In this document: positions 1 to 8,938 of the stretch, piece by piece | Layout: each line of letters begins with the position of its first letter | Position numbering within the stretch: the stretch's first letter is position 1 | Assembly (NCBI RefSeq): GCF_040111675.1 | Contig: NZ_CP157794.1 | Span: forward strand, 124,001-188,000 | Source of the DNA: Salinarimonas sp. | Lineage (GTDB): Bacteria > Pseudomonadota > Alphaproteobacteria > Rhizobiales > Beijerinckiaceae | Reading direction: 5' to 3' | Length of the DNA stretch: 64,000 bases | The notes under the pieces: model-generated | What the model was told of the DNA's origin: nothing | Seen by the model: the letters and a program-made list of their open reading frames with translations, nothing else | Databases searched by the model: none | Program-made: the position numbers and the translations under genes

Positions 1-1137
1 GAACAGGTTGTCGAGGATGCGCCGCATGCGCTCCTCGCTGTCGCGCAGGACGCGGTTGAGCTTCGTCGCGTGCGTCGCGGCGGACGCGGCCTGCAGCGCG
101 CGCTGGCGCAGCATCCAGAGCGCGCCCGACGCCACGAAGGTGGCGAGCAGGCCGCTCATCAGCACGAGGCCGGGCAGGAGCGGCGAGACCGCGAGCGCCC
201 CGGGCAAGGGCTCGAAGCGCAGCAGCCATCGGCGGCCGGCGAAGTCGAATCCGCGCTCGAGCGCCGCCGCCGCGGGATCGACGGGGAGAGGATCCCGCAC
301 CACGGAGCGGGTCTGCGCCGAGGCCTCGAGCAGGAGCCGGTCCGCCGGCGGGGCGTCGAGATCGTGGAGGCTGACGAAGAGAGGCGCCGACACGAGCGGC
401 GCGAAGGCGTCGCCGACGAGCAGGTCGAGACGCATCGCCACGCCCACCGCGCCGATGAAGCCCTCGCGCCGAGCGGCGACCGAGTCGCCGGTCGCGGCCT
501 CGCGGTAGACGGGCGCATAGAGGTTGACCGCGCTGACGCCCGGCGGCGAGACCAGCACCAGCCGGCGCGTGGCCGAGGTGCGGCCCGTGTCGCGGGCGCG
601 CTCCACCGCGGCCCGGCGATTGTCCATGCAGCCGATGTCGAAGCCGATCACGCCCTCGTTGCCGGCGAGAGGCGCGACGAGAGCCGTCGGGTAGAGCGGC
701 CGCGCGGCCGCGCGCGGATCGCAGCCGTCTGGCCCCCGGAGGCGCGTCTGCGCGTAGCCTTCGGACGCGAGGCGCGCTTCGAAGGTCGGGACGTCCGCGA
801 CGCGGGTCGCCGGGAACCAGCCCGTGATCACCAGGCTCGGCGCCTCGTCGAGGAGATTGGCGACGAAGCTCTCGTAGGCGGCGCGCCCGACCGTCCCGCC
901 CTGCGCCTCGATCAGGGCGGCGAGCGCGCGCGGCACCTGGGCGCCGAGCGCCAGCCGGCGCTCCACCGCGATGGCGTAGCTGTCGGCCGCGCCCGCGAGC
1001 TCGGCGGCGCGGCGGTCCGCGGCGCTCCGCCAGATCAGGAGCGTCGCGATGGCGGTGAGGAGGAGGCCCGTGGCGACGGCCGCGATCTCCGGCCAGGCGC
1101 GATGGCCGGTACGGCCTCCTGCAGGCGATTCGGTCAT
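1..1137 (-). CDS. CHASE-domain membrane sensor, C-terminus cut by window edge
   Basis: The frame is open from an ATG at 1137 down to base 1, so only the first 379 residues are present. An N-terminal membrane segment (about residues 13-33) is followed by a periplasmic domain of some 280 residues with the look of a CHASE ligand-sensing domain (FVANLLDEAPSL, ITGWFPATR, NLYAPVYR). A second hydrophobic segment follows at about 325-345 (LLPGLVLMSGLLATFV). The visible protein ends in LNRVLRDSEERMRRILDNLF, the usual start of a PAS domain. The missing part is therefore probably PAS plus a histidine kinase or a GGDEF/EAL output, which cannot be decided here. It is expected in the inner membrane, sensing a small extracytoplasmic ligand. 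The domain call rests on overall pattern, so the family is likely but the ligand is unknown. Confidence 0.7.
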   Translation of the reverse strand, partial: MTESPAGGRTGHRAWPEIAAVATGLLLTAIATLLIWRSAADRRAAELAGAADSYAIAVERRLALGAQVPRALAALIEAQGGTVGRAAYESFVANLLDEAPSLVITGWFPATRVADVPTFEARLASEGYAQTRLRGPDGCDPRAAARPLYPTALVAPLAGNEGVIGFDIGCMDNRRAAVERARDTGRTSATRRLVLVSPPGVSAVNLYAPVYREAATGDSVAARREGFIGAVGVAMRLDLLVGDAFAPLVSAPLFVSLHDLDAPPADRLLLEASAQTRSVVRDPLPVDPAAAALERGFDFAGRRWLLRFEPLPGALAVSPLLPGLVLMSGLLATFVASGALWMLRQRALQAASAATHATKLNRVLRDSEERMRRILDNLF

Positions 1138-1330
1138 GGGTTCCTCGTGTGGCGCCACCTTGCGGTCGTTCGCCTCCCGATGCGGAAGTGTGCCAGATCG
1201 CGGCGCGAAGCTCCAGCGCGCGGCCCGACGCACCGGGGCGCCGAACCCGGCGGAACGCGGCTTCCGCGCCCGGCGTTGCCTTTCCGAGATGGCCGAGCGG
1301 CCCACAGGAAGCAGCCGAAAGGAGGGCGCC

Positions 1331-1705
1331 ATGCACGATCCCCGCTCCGAGGAGGAGAAGGCCCGGGCCGCGCTGAAGCGGAACCAGGAGATGGGCCACG
1401 CGCCCAAGCAGAGCCCGCTCACCCGCAAGCCCTCGACGACGGACGAGACCTTCGGCGAGCATCCGGGCCGCGCGCCCGAGGAGCTCGAGCGCGAGCAGAC
1501 GGCGCGCGAGCACGCGGAAGACGGCTCGGACGCGCCGGACAAGCACGCGGGCGATCCCAACGATCCCCGCCAGCACGGCCACGGCCACGCCGACACCCAC
1601 ATGGGTCACCGGCACGTCTCCGGGATCAGCGATCTCGAGCGCACGATCACCGGCGAGCCGGCCGAGCCGGGCGACAAGACCCCGGACGAGACGTCGAGGA
1701 AATAA
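1331..1705 (+). CDS. Small hydrophilic His-rich protein, function unknown
   Basis: A 124-residue protein preceded by a good ribosome binding site (aaaggaggg, about 8 bases before the ATG). The sequence is almost free of hydrophobic residues and dominated by E, D, K, R, H, P and G, so it is probably intrinsically disordered. A His-rich stretch around residues 78-97 (QHGHGHADTHMGHRH) could bind metal ions, but this is only a possibility. It is followed after 13 bases by a second small protein of the same style, and the two look like one transcript that ends at the terminator near 2000. I do not recognise a named family. Such proteins in related bacteria are annotated as hypothetical and are sometimes stress-associated, but nothing in this sequence shows that. 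Confidence 0.65.
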   Translation: MHDPRSEEEKARAALKRNQEMGHAPKQSPLTRKPSTTDETFGEHPGRAPEELEREQTAREHAEDGSDAPDKHAGDPNDPRQHGHGHADTHMGHRHVSGISDLERTITGEPAEPGDKTPDETSRK

Positions 1706-1718
1706 GGAGGCGATCGCC

Positions 1719-1946
1719 ATGGCAGGCGAGAAGACCGAGCAGCAGAAGAACGCCGAGAAGGCGCTCGAGATGAAGCGCAAGAACGATCCGCACGCCGACA
1801 TCCCCGAGCACCGCACGGCGGACGAGGGCATGCATCCGCACCCGTCCCCCGAGGCGCCGCCCTCCGGCGCCCTCGACCACGAGGGCCAGGAGCCGGCTCT
1901 GTCGCGCTCTCACGGGGTGCGCCAGGGGGACAAGGGCTCCAAATGA
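1719..1946 (+). CDS. Small charged protein, function unknown
   Basis: A 75-residue protein with a strong ribosome binding site (taaggaggcg overlapping the stop region of the preceding gene). It is Lys/Glu-rich at the N-terminus, then Pro/His-rich (ADIPEHRTADEGMHPHPSP), with no membrane segment or signal peptide. Composition and position make it a companion of the upstream 124-residue protein: both are polar, low-complexity and probably disordered, and a 13-base spacing suggests co-transcription. A strong hairpin with a T-run follows 35 bases after the stop. No function can be assigned. Confidence 0.65.
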   Translation: MAGEKTEQQKNAEKALEMKRKNDPHADIPEHRTADEGMHPHPSPEAPPSGALDHEGQEPALSRSHGVRQGDKGSK

Positions 1947-1980
1947 GCCGACCGGGCCGTCACCGGCCGAACGAACCCGG

Positions 1981-2010
1981 AGCGCCCGTGGCCCCGCCGC
2001 GGGCGCTTTT
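1981..2010 (+). terminator. Rho-independent terminator after the small-protein pair
   Basis: A perfect 8-bp inverted repeat, agcgcccg at 1981-1988 and cgggcgct at 2000-2007, with an 11-base loop and followed by tttt. It ends the plus-strand transcript of the two small proteins, just before the 3' end of the convergent putA. The other strand lacks a T-run, so it probably acts in one direction only. Confidence 0.8.
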
Positions 2011-2021
2011 CGCATGCCGGC

Positions 2022-5000
2022 TCACTCCTCCATCGCGATCAGGGCCGCGTTGCCGCCCGCCGCGGCGGTGTTGATCGTCACCACCTGCTCGGTGGCGAAG
2101 CGCAGGAGGTAGTGCGGGCCGCCGGCCTTGGGGCCGGTGCCGGAGAGGCCGTGGCCGCCGAAGGGCTGCACGCCCACGACCGCGCCGATCATGTTGCGGT
2201 TGACGTAGACGTTGCCCGTCGTCATCCGCCGCACCACGCGCTCGACCGTGGCCTCGATGCGCGAATGCACGCCGAGCGTCAGGCCGTAGCCCTTGGCGTC
2301 GATCGCGTCGAGGAGCCGGTCGAGGTCCGGCGCGCGGTAGCGGATCACGTGCAGCACCGGCCCGAAGATCTCGACCCCGAGGTCCTCCGGCTTCGCCAGC
2401 TCGAAGAGATGCGGGCCGACATAGGTCCCCTCGGCGGGCCCCTTCATGGCCAGATGCGTCGCCTTCGCGGCCTTCGCGCTCTTGGCGATATGCGCCTCGA
2501 GCCCGGCCTTCGCCTCCGCGTCGATCACCGGGCCGACCTGGACCGAGAGGTCCCGCGGATCGCCCACCTTCAGCTCGCGCGCCGCGCCGGCGATCATGGC
2601 GATCATCTTGTCGGCGACGTCCTCCTGCACGCAGAGCAGCCGCAGGGCCGAGCAGCGCTGGCCGGCGGAGCGGAAGGCGGACATGACGACGTCGTCGGCC
2701 ACCTGCTCGGGCAGCGCGGTCGCGTCGACGATCATGGCGTTGATGCCGCCGGTCTCCGCGATCAGCGGGACGATCGGCCCGTCCTTCGCCGCGAGCGCCC
2801 GGGCGATCAGCCGCGCCACCTCGGTCGAGCCGGTGAAGACGACGCCTGCGATGGCGGGATGCGCCACGAGCCGCGCGCCGACGGAGCCGTCCCCGGGAAG
2901 GAAGGCGAGGGCGTCCGCCGGCACGCCGGCCTCGTGAAACAGCCGCGCGGCGTGCGCGGCGACGAGCGGCGTCTGCTCGGCCGGCTTCGCCACCACCGTG
3001 TTGCCGGCGGCGAGCGCGGCGGCGATCTGGCCGGTGAAGATGGCGAGCGGGAAGTTCCAGGGCGAGATCGCGACGAAGACGCCGCGCCCACGCAGCGTCA
3101 GCCGATTGGTCTCACCGGTCGGCCCCGGCAGGTCCCGCGGCGCGCCGAAGAGGCGCTCGGCCTCGATCGCGTAGTAGCGGCAGAAATCCACCGCCTCGCG
3201 GATCTCGGCGAGCGCGTCGTCGATGGTCTTGCCGGCCTCGACCTGCATCAGGTGGACGAGGCGGCCGCGGTCGCGCTCGAGCAGGTCGCCGAGGCGCTTC
3301 AGGGCGCCGGCGCGGGTCGCGGCCGCGGTTCCCGCCCAGCGCGGCCAGGCCGCCGCGGCGGCGGCGACGGCGGCGTCGGCGTCCTCGAGCCGGGTCTCGA
3401 CCACGTGGCCGGCGGTCGTGCGGCCGTCGACCGGGCTCGTCACCGGGCGCCGCGCGCCGTCGAGGCGCTTGCCGGAGACGATCGGCGCGGCCTCGGCCTC
3501 GCCGGCGCGGCCGGCCTCGATCTCCTCGGCGAAGGCGGCGAGCGCCGCGCGGTCGCCGAGCTCGACGCCCCGCGAATTGGCCCGCTCGGCCCCGTAGAGG
3601 TCCCGCGGCAGCGGCAGCTTCGAGTGCCGCGCCCGACGCGGATCGCCGATCGCGTCCTGCGGCCGGGTGAGCAGCTGCTCGACGGGCACGCTCGGATCGG
3701 CCGCCACCGAGACGAAGGAGGAGTTCGCGCCGTTCTCGAGCAGGCGGCGGACCAGATAGGCGAGGAGGTCGCGGTGGCCGCCGACCGGCGCGTAGACGCG
3801 GCAGCCGATGCCCGGCGAGCGCTCGCGCAGGCGGCCGTAGAGCGCCTCGCCCATGCCGTGCAGGCGCTGGAACTCGTAGCCCTCGCCGTCGCCCGCACGG
3901 GCGACGATCTCGGCCACCGTCAGCGCGTTGTGGGTGGCGAACTGGGGGAAGAGCCGCGGGCGCGCCTGCAGCATGCGCTCGGCGCAGGCCGTGAAGTTCA
4001 GGTCCGTCATCGCCTTGCGGGTGAAGACGGGATAGTCCGGCAGGCCGCGCTCCTGGGCGCGCTTCACCTCGGTGTCCCAATAGGCGCCCTTGACGAGGCG
4101 CACCATCATGCGCCGGTCGAAGCGCTCGGCCAGCGCCGCCACGTGGTCGATCACGGCGAGGGCGCGCTTCTGGTAGGCCTGCACCGCGAGGCCGAAGCCG
4201 TCCCAGCCGGCGAGGGAGGGGTCGGCGAAGGCGGCCTCGATCACCTCGAGCGAGAGCTCGAGCCGGTCCGCCTCCTCGGCGTCGACGGTGAAGTTGAGGT
4301 CGTAGCCCTTCGCCTGCCGGGCGAGATCGACGACCCGCGGCGTCAGCTCGGCCAGCACCCGCTCGCGCGAGAGCGGCTCGTAGCGCGGATGCAGCGCCGA
4401 GAGCTTCACCGAGATGCCGGGGCGGTTCGGCAGGGGCTCGTTGCCCGCCCCGCGGCCGATGGCGTCGATGGCGTCGGCGTAGCTCCGGAAGTAGCGCTCG
4501 GCGTCCTCCGCCGTGCGCGCGCCCTCGCCCAGCATGTCGAAGGAATAGCGGTAGACCCGCGCCTTGCCGGAGCGCGCCCGGTTCAGCGCCTCCTCGATGG
4601 TCTGGCCCAGCACGAAATGCGAGCCGAGCACCCGCATGGCCCGGCGGGTCGCCGTGCGCACGGTGGGCAGGCCCAGCCGCTTCGTCATCTGCGCGAGGAT
4701 GCCCTCCGGCGTCTCGCCGGGGCGGATGACGCGCGCCGTGATCCCCAGTGCCCAGGCCGAGGCGGAGACCAGGAAGGCGCCGGACTTCGCCTCGTGGTGG
4801 GCGAAGTCGCCCTGGCCGAGCTTGTCCTCGATCAGCCGGTCGGCGGTCTCGGCGTCCGGCACGCGCAGGAGCGCCTCGGCGAGCACCATCAGCGCGAGCC
4901 CCTCGCGGGTGGAGAGCGCGTATTCCCGCAGCAGGTCCTCGACGCCGCCGAAGCCGCGCTCCTCGGCGCGGATCGCGCCGATCAGGTCGCGGGCGAGACC

Positions 5001-5126
5001 GTCGGCGCGCGTCTCGGTCGCGGCGTCGGCGGGCGCCTGCGCGAACAGGCGGCGGGCGAGGACGACGTCGTCCTCCGCATAGGGGGCGGCGAACGCGGGC
5101 ACGGGAACAGGGGCGGCGGCGTCCAT
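2022..5126 (-). CDS. putA: Bifunctional proline dehydrogenase / P5C dehydrogenase PutA
   Basis: Oxidises proline to glutamate in two steps: an FAD-dependent proline dehydrogenase makes pyrroline-5-carboxylate, and an NAD-dependent aldehyde dehydrogenase makes glutamate. The protein has 1034 residues. The PRODH barrel (about residues 170-480) shows MMVRLVKGAYWDTEVK and YAPVGGHRDLLAYLVRRLL. The P5CDH domain (about 540-1000) shows AISPWNFPLAIF, VVFTGSTEVA, PLIAETGG and the catalytic cysteine in GQRCSA (about residue 825). There is no N-terminal ribbon-helix-helix domain, so this is a short, non-DNA-binding PutA, consistent with a separate regulator next door. The ATG at 5126 is chosen because a cgggag-type ribosome binding site precedes it and the PutA alpha-arm region starts there; the frame is open farther upstream but that part would overlap the divergent regulator. 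The flanking Lrp-type gene very likely controls it. Confidence 0.96.
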   Translation of the reverse strand: MDAAAPVPVPAFAAPYAEDDVVLARRLFAQAPADAATETRADGLARDLIGAIRAEERGFGGVEDLLREYALSTREGLALMVLAEALLRVPDAETADRLIEDKLGQGDFAHHEAKSGAFLVSASAWALGITARVIRPGETPEGILAQMTKRLGLPTVRTATRRAMRVLGSHFVLGQTIEEALNRARSGKARVYRYSFDMLGEGARTAEDAERYFRSYADAIDAIGRGAGNEPLPNRPGISVKLSALHPRYEPLSRERVLAELTPRVVDLARQAKGYDLNFTVDAEEADRLELSLEVIEAAFADPSLAGWDGFGLAVQAYQKRALAVIDHVAALAERFDRRMMVRLVKGAYWDTEVKRAQERGLPDYPVFTRKAMTDLNFTACAERMLQARPRLFPQFATHNALTVAEIVARAGDGEGYEFQRLHGMGEALYGRLRERSPGIGCRVYAPVGGHRDLLAYLVRRLLENGANSSFVSVAADPSVPVEQLLTRPQDAIGDPRRARHSKLPLPRDLYGAERANSRGVELGDRAALAAFAEEIEAGRAGEAEAAPIVSGKRLDGARRPVTSPVDGRTTAGHVVETRLEDADAAVAAAAAAWPRWAGTAAATRAGALKRLGDLLERDRGRLVHLMQVEAGKTIDDALAEIREAVDFCRYYAIEAERLFGAPRDLPGPTGETNRLTLRGRGVFVAISPWNFPLAIFTGQIAAALAAGNTVVAKPAEQTPLVAAHAARLFHEAGVPADALAFLPGDGSVGARLVAHPAIAGVVFTGSTEVARLIARALAAKDGPIVPLIAETGGINAMIVDATALPEQVADDVVMSAFRSAGQRCSALRLLCVQEDVADKMIAMIAGAARELKVGDPRDLSVQVGPVIDAEAKAGLEAHIAKSAKAAKATHLAMKGPAEGTYVGPHLFELAKPEDLGVEIFGPVLHVIRYRAPDLDRLLDAIDAKGYGLTLGVHSRIEATVERVVRRMTTGNVYVNRNMIGAVVGVQPFGGHGLSGTGPKAGGPHYLLRFATEQVVTINTAAAGGNAALIAMEE

Positions 5127-5249
5127 GGGCGGGCTCCCGAGAGGATCGGCGACGATGCGCCGGAGATATGTCCAGCATAATCCGTCTTGCGCCGCGCCTC
5201 CAGTGGCGTATTCTAGGTACGGCCGCATCTTCCGCGGCTGGAGAGGCGT

Positions 5250-5729
5250 ATGGCCGTGAAACCCGCGGATCTCGACCGGACCGACCACCGCATCCTCGCC
5301 GTCCTGCAGGAGGACGGGCGCATCTCCGCCGTCGATCTCGCCGAGCGGATCGGCCTCTCGCCCACCGCCACGGGCGAGCGCCTGCGGCGGCTGCAGAAGG
5401 AGGGCGTGATCGAGGGCTTCTCGGCGCGGCTCAACCCGCACCGCGTCGGGCTCGGCCTGCTCGTCTTCGTCGAGGTCTCCCTCGACAAGACGACGCCCGA
5501 CGTCTTCGAACGGTTCGCCGAAGCGGTGCGCCGCGCGCCCGAGGTGCTCGAGTGCCACATGGTGGCGGGCGGCTTCGACTACCTGGTGAAGACCCGCGTC
5601 TCCGACATGACGGCGTATCGCCGCTTCCTCGGCGACGTGCTGCTGGCGCTGCCGGGCGTGCGCGAGACGCGCACCTACGCGGTGATGGAGGAGGTGAAGA
5701 CCGACGGGGCGCTGCCGGTTCGAGGGTAG
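5250..5729 (+). CDS. putR: Lrp/AsnC-family regulator, probable proline-responsive PutR
   Basis: A 159-residue regulator with an N-terminal winged helix-turn-helix (about residues 10-60; LDRTDHRILAVLQEDGRIS, then LAERIGLSPTATGERLRRL) and a C-terminal RAM ligand-binding domain (about 70-150; VLECHMVAGGFDYLVKTRV). Divergent from putA with 123 bases between the start codons. In Agrobacterium and Rhodobacter a divergently encoded Lrp-type activator switches on putA in response to proline, and the arrangement here is the same. The gene symbol follows from context and family; the ligand was not shown by the sequence itself. It probably also represses its own expression, as Lrp proteins in this arrangement usually do. 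Confidence 0.9.
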   Translation: MAVKPADLDRTDHRILAVLQEDGRISAVDLAERIGLSPTATGERLRRLQKEGVIEGFSARLNPHRVGLGLLVFVEVSLDKTTPDVFERFAEAVRRAPEVLECHMVAGGFDYLVKTRVSDMTAYRRFLGDVLLALPGVRETRTYAVMEEVKTDGALPVRG

Positions 5730-6024
5730 GCGCGGGTCACCCGTCGGCGCCGGCGCTCCGCGCGCCCTCGGGAGGCGCCAAATCGGCGCGGCGCGGCCCG
5801 ATCACCGCACCGCCTCTTTTTACACTTCACAGATGTTCGAATTGCTTTCGTCTTGTGCGGGCGTATTCCACATTTCTGCCCAACAAAGCGGCAACGCGCT
5901 TGACGCAGCGGCGCTTTGTGCTTGCATGGTCGGGCCGCGACGGACCCGTCCGAACCGGCACGGCCCTTGCCAGAAGCCGCGCAGCCGCCACCGACCCGCA
6001 CGAGTCCCCAGGAGCGTCGATCCG

Positions 6025-7086
6025 ATGACATCCCGCCTCGCCCGCCTCACCCGCCGCAGCCTGCTCGCCGCCTTCGCCGGAGGCGTCGCGCTCTCCGGCC
6101 TCGCCGCGGCGCCCGCGCTCGCGCAGGGCGACCTGACGCCGCTGCGCTTCTCCCTCGACTGGCGCTTCGAGGGCCCGTCCGCGCCGTTCCTGGCCGCGCT
6201 GGAGAAGGGCTATTTCGAGGAGGAGGGGCTCGACGTCACCATCGACGCCGGCGCCGGCTCGGTCGAGTCGATCAACCGCGTCGCGTCCGGGCCCTACGAC
6301 ATGGCCTTCGGCGACTTCAACTCGCTGATCCGCTACCGCTCCTCGCCGGATTCCGAGCCGGTCAAGGCGGTGATGATGGTCTACAACAAGCCGGCCTTCG
6401 CCATCGTCGGGCGCGCCTCGCGCGGCATCACCGAGGATCTCGAGAGCCTCGAGGGCAAGACCTTCGGCGCGCCCGCCGCCGACGCCGCCTACGCCCAGTG
6501 GCCGATCTTCAAGGACGTCAACGACATCGACGAGGAGGCCTGGAACATGACGTTCGAGAACGTCGGCTTCCCCGTCCGCGAGCCGATGCTCGCCCAGGGC
6601 GAGGTCGACGCCGTGTTCGGCTTCTCGATGTCCTCGGCCATCAACCTCGCCGCCCGCGGCGTGCCGGAGGACGACATCGTCGTGATCAATTTCGGCGATT
6701 ACGGCGTCGAGCTCTACGGCAACGTGATCATGGCCGATCCGGACTTCCTCGAGTCCGATCCCGAGGCGGTGGCCGGCTTCCTGCGCGCCTTCCTGCGCGG
6801 GCTCGAGGACACGATCGCCGATCCGGAAGCCGGGGCGGCCTACGTGGTGCAGTACAACGACGTCGCCCGCCAGGAGGTCGAGGCCGACCGCTGGCGCATG
6901 ACGATCGAGAACAACATCCTCACGGAGGAGACCGCCGAGCGCGGCTTCGGCGACATCGATCCGGAGCGCTACGAGGCGGCCCTCGACCAGATCGACCTGA
7001 CCTTCGACTTCGAGAACCGCCCGGCGCTGGAGGACGTGTTCACGTCCGAGTACCTGCCGCCGAAGGAGGAGCGGATGCTCAACTGA
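6025..7086 (+). CDS. ABC transporter substrate-binding protein (NMT1/THI5-like)
   Basis: A 353-residue periplasmic binding protein. The N-terminus is a signal peptide with a twin-arginine-like element (LTRRSLLAAFAGG) and a cleavage region near APALAQ (about residue 34). The mature part has the type II binding-protein pattern of the NMT1/SsuA/TauA group: RFSLDWRFEGPSAPFLAALEKGYFEEEGLDV, then GPYDMAFGDFNSLI and a lobe starting around SLEGKTFGAP. The start at 6025 is chosen for an aggagcg site 8 bases upstream; the frame is open farther up without a signal sequence. It is the first gene of an importer operon with an ATPase and one permease downstream. Family members carry sulfonates, nitrate, pyrimidine precursors or riboflavin precursors; the substrate here cannot be told. 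The 295 bases upstream hold a possible weak -35 (ttgacg at 5900) but no convincing promoter. Confidence 0.9.
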   Translation: MTSRLARLTRRSLLAAFAGGVALSGLAAAPALAQGDLTPLRFSLDWRFEGPSAPFLAALEKGYFEEEGLDVTIDAGAGSVESINRVASGPYDMAFGDFNSLIRYRSSPDSEPVKAVMMVYNKPAFAIVGRASRGITEDLESLEGKTFGAPAADAAYAQWPIFKDVNDIDEEAWNMTFENVGFPVREPMLAQGEVDAVFGFSMSSAINLAARGVPEDDIVVINFGDYGVELYGNVIMADPDFLESDPEAVAGFLRAFLRGLEDTIADPEAGAAYVVQYNDVARQEVEADRWRMTIENNILTEETAERGFGDIDPERYEAALDQIDLTFDFENRPALEDVFTSEYLPPKEERMLN

Positions 7087-7180
7087 GCCTCCGCTTCCGG
7101 CGTACGAGACCATGCCGGCCCCGGCGTCCGCGCCGGGGCCTCGCCTTCGGGAAGAGGAGGCGTTCCTCGGGAGAGTGTTC

Positions 7181-7972
7181 TTGCAGGCCTTCGTCGACAT
7201 CCACGACGTCACCCACATCTATTCCGGCGCCGAGGACGGCGCGCCCGCGGTCGAGCACATGTCGCTGAAGGTGCGCGAGGGCGAGTTCGCCGCCATCGTC
7301 GGCCCGTCGGGCTGCGGCAAGTCGACCGTGATGAAGCTCGCCACCGGCCTGCAGTTTCCCGCCAAGGGCACCGTCATCGTCGGCGGCGAGGAGGTGACGA
7401 AGCCCGTCAAGCTCGCCGGCATGGCCTTCCAGAACCCGGTGATGCTGCCCTGGCGCACCACCCTCGACAACCTGCTGCTCCCGCTCGAGATCGTCCAGCC
7501 CCACCGCGCGCGCCTGCGCCGCAACAAGGCCGAATACGTCGCCCGCGCCGAGCATCTCCTCGCCGAGGTCGGGCTGAAGGGGCAGGGGTCGAAATATCCC
7601 TGGCAGCTCTCGGGCGGCATGCAGCAGCGCGCCTCGCTGTGCCGCGCGCTGATCCACGAGCCGAAGCTCTTGATGCTGGACGAGCCCTTCGGCGCGCTGG
7701 ACGCGTTCACGCGCGAGGAATTGTGGTGCATCATCCGCGATCTGCACGCGGAGCAGGGCTTCACCGTGATCCTCGTCACCCACGACCTGCGCGAGGCGGT
7801 GTTCCTCGCCGATCGCGTGTTCTGCATGTCGGCGCGGCCCGGCCGGATCATCGCCGAGCGGGAGGTGGACATCCCGCGCCCGCGCGACATCGAGGTGATG
7901 TACACCTCCCAGTTCACCGACATCGTCCACGAGCTGCGCGGCCACATCGCCGACGCGCGGCAGGCGGCCTGA
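7181..7972 (+). CDS. ABC transporter ATP-binding protein of the NitT/TauT type
   Basis: The ATPase of the importer, about 263 residues. It has the Walker A motif GPSGCGKST, a Q-loop MAFQNPVMLPWRTT, the signature LSGGMQQR, Walker B LLMLDEPFGALD and a switch histidine in VTHD, so it should be catalytically complete. The TTG at 7181 is preferred because gggaga lies 6 bases upstream and the family's N-terminus (FVDIHDVTHIY) begins right after it; a GTG at 7175 or an ATG at 7112 are alternatives. It sits 94 bases after the binding protein and 17 bases before the permease, in the order binding protein-ATPase-permease. It couples ATP hydrolysis to uptake of the unknown ligand. Confidence 0.92.
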   Translation: MQAFVDIHDVTHIYSGAEDGAPAVEHMSLKVREGEFAAIVGPSGCGKSTVMKLATGLQFPAKGTVIVGGEEVTKPVKLAGMAFQNPVMLPWRTTLDNLLLPLEIVQPHRARLRRNKAEYVARAEHLLAEVGLKGQGSKYPWQLSGGMQQRASLCRALIHEPKLLMLDEPFGALDAFTREELWCIIRDLHAEQGFTVILVTHDLREAVFLADRVFCMSARPGRIIAEREVDIPRPRDIEVMYTSQFTDIVHELRGHIADARQAA

Positions 7973-7989
7973 GGCGCCGGGGAGCGACC

Positions 7990-8775
7990 ATGACGCATCA
8001 GAAGCGCCGCCGCCGGGCGACCCTCGCCGCCGCGCCGTGGCTGTTCACCATCGGCTTCTTCGTTTTGTGGGAGATCCTGGTCCGGATCACCGGCATGTCG
8101 GTCTTCGTGCTGCCGGCGCCGAGCGTCGTCGCGGAGGCGCTCTGGCAGTTCCGCGATCCGCTGATGCTGCACTCGTTCCACACCGCCTGGATGACGATCG
8201 CGGGCTTCGCGCTGGCGGTCGGCTTCGGGCTGTTGCTCGGCATGGCGCTCGGCGCCTCGCGGCTGGTGCACGCCGGCTCCTACCCGCTGCTGGTGGGCTT
8301 CAACGCCATCCCGAAGGTCGCCGTGGTGCCGATCCTGGTGATCTGGTTCGGCGTCGGCTGGCTGCCGCCGGTGCTCACCGCCTTCCTGATCTCGTTCTTT
8401 CCCATCGTCGTGAACGTCGCGACGGGCCTCGCCACGATCGAGCCCGAGACCGAGGACGTGCTGCGCGCGCTCGGCGCCTCGAAGCGCGACATCATCGTCA
8501 AGGTCGGCATCCCGCGCGCGATGCCCTATTTCTTCGGCTCCTTGAAGGTGGCGATCACGCTCGCCTTCGTCGGCTCCGTCATCGCCGAGTACAACGCCTC
8601 GAATTTCGGCGTCGGCAACCTGATGGCCCGCGCCTCGGCCGACTTCAACGTCCCGCTCCTGTTCGCCGCCCTGATCGCGCTGGCCGTGCTGGGCGTCATC
8701 ATGTACGCCGCCACCGCCATCGTCGAGAAGCGCATGACCGGCTGGGCCCAGCGCTCGCAGATGGCGGCGGGGTAG
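7990..8775 (+). CDS. ABC transporter permease (SsuC/TauC-like)
   Basis: A 261-residue inner-membrane protein with six predicted helices and the binding-protein-dependent transport permease domain. The EAA loop that contacts the ATPase reads EDVLRALGASKRDIIVKVGIPRAMPYF (about residues 157-183), close to the family consensus EAA-G-I-LP. The start at 7990 is preceded by ggggagcg. It completes a three-gene importer; as is normal for the NitT/TauT class, a single permease probably forms a homodimer. After its stop the window enters a 571-base gap with hairpin repeats and no gene. Confidence 0.92.
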   Translation: MTHQKRRRRATLAAAPWLFTIGFFVLWEILVRITGMSVFVLPAPSVVAEALWQFRDPLMLHSFHTAWMTIAGFALAVGFGLLLGMALGASRLVHAGSYPLLVGFNAIPKVAVVPILVIWFGVGWLPPVLTAFLISFFPIVVNVATGLATIEPETEDVLRALGASKRDIIVKVGIPRAMPYFFGSLKVAITLAFVGSVIAEYNASNFGVGNLMARASADFNVPLLFAALIALAVLGVIMYAATAIVEKRMTGWAQRSQMAAG

Positions 8776-8938
8776 GGCGCCTCTGCGGCGAGGGCGCTCC
8801 CTCGGATGCGCGCGACCCGCAGGCGGAAGCGGCGACGGTCTCCCCTCTCCTCGTAGCTGGTCGCTTCCCGAATGGTCCGGACCGCAGAGGGCCGAGAAAG
8901 TGCTGGTCCGGAAGGGTTCGCGGAGCGCGCCGACTTTC

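Noticed and set aside
2112..5180. Plus-strand open frame of about 1,020 codons across putA
   Set aside because: It is the antisense of putA; the composition (Arg/Ala/Gly/His-rich, without domain features) is what a high-GC shadow frame looks like, and the minus-strand protein has complete PutA motifs.
5880..5930. Promoter candidate ttgacg at 5900 before the ABC importer
   Set aside because: The -35 hexamer is acceptable but no convincing -10 follows at 16-18 bases, so it is not listed as a feature.
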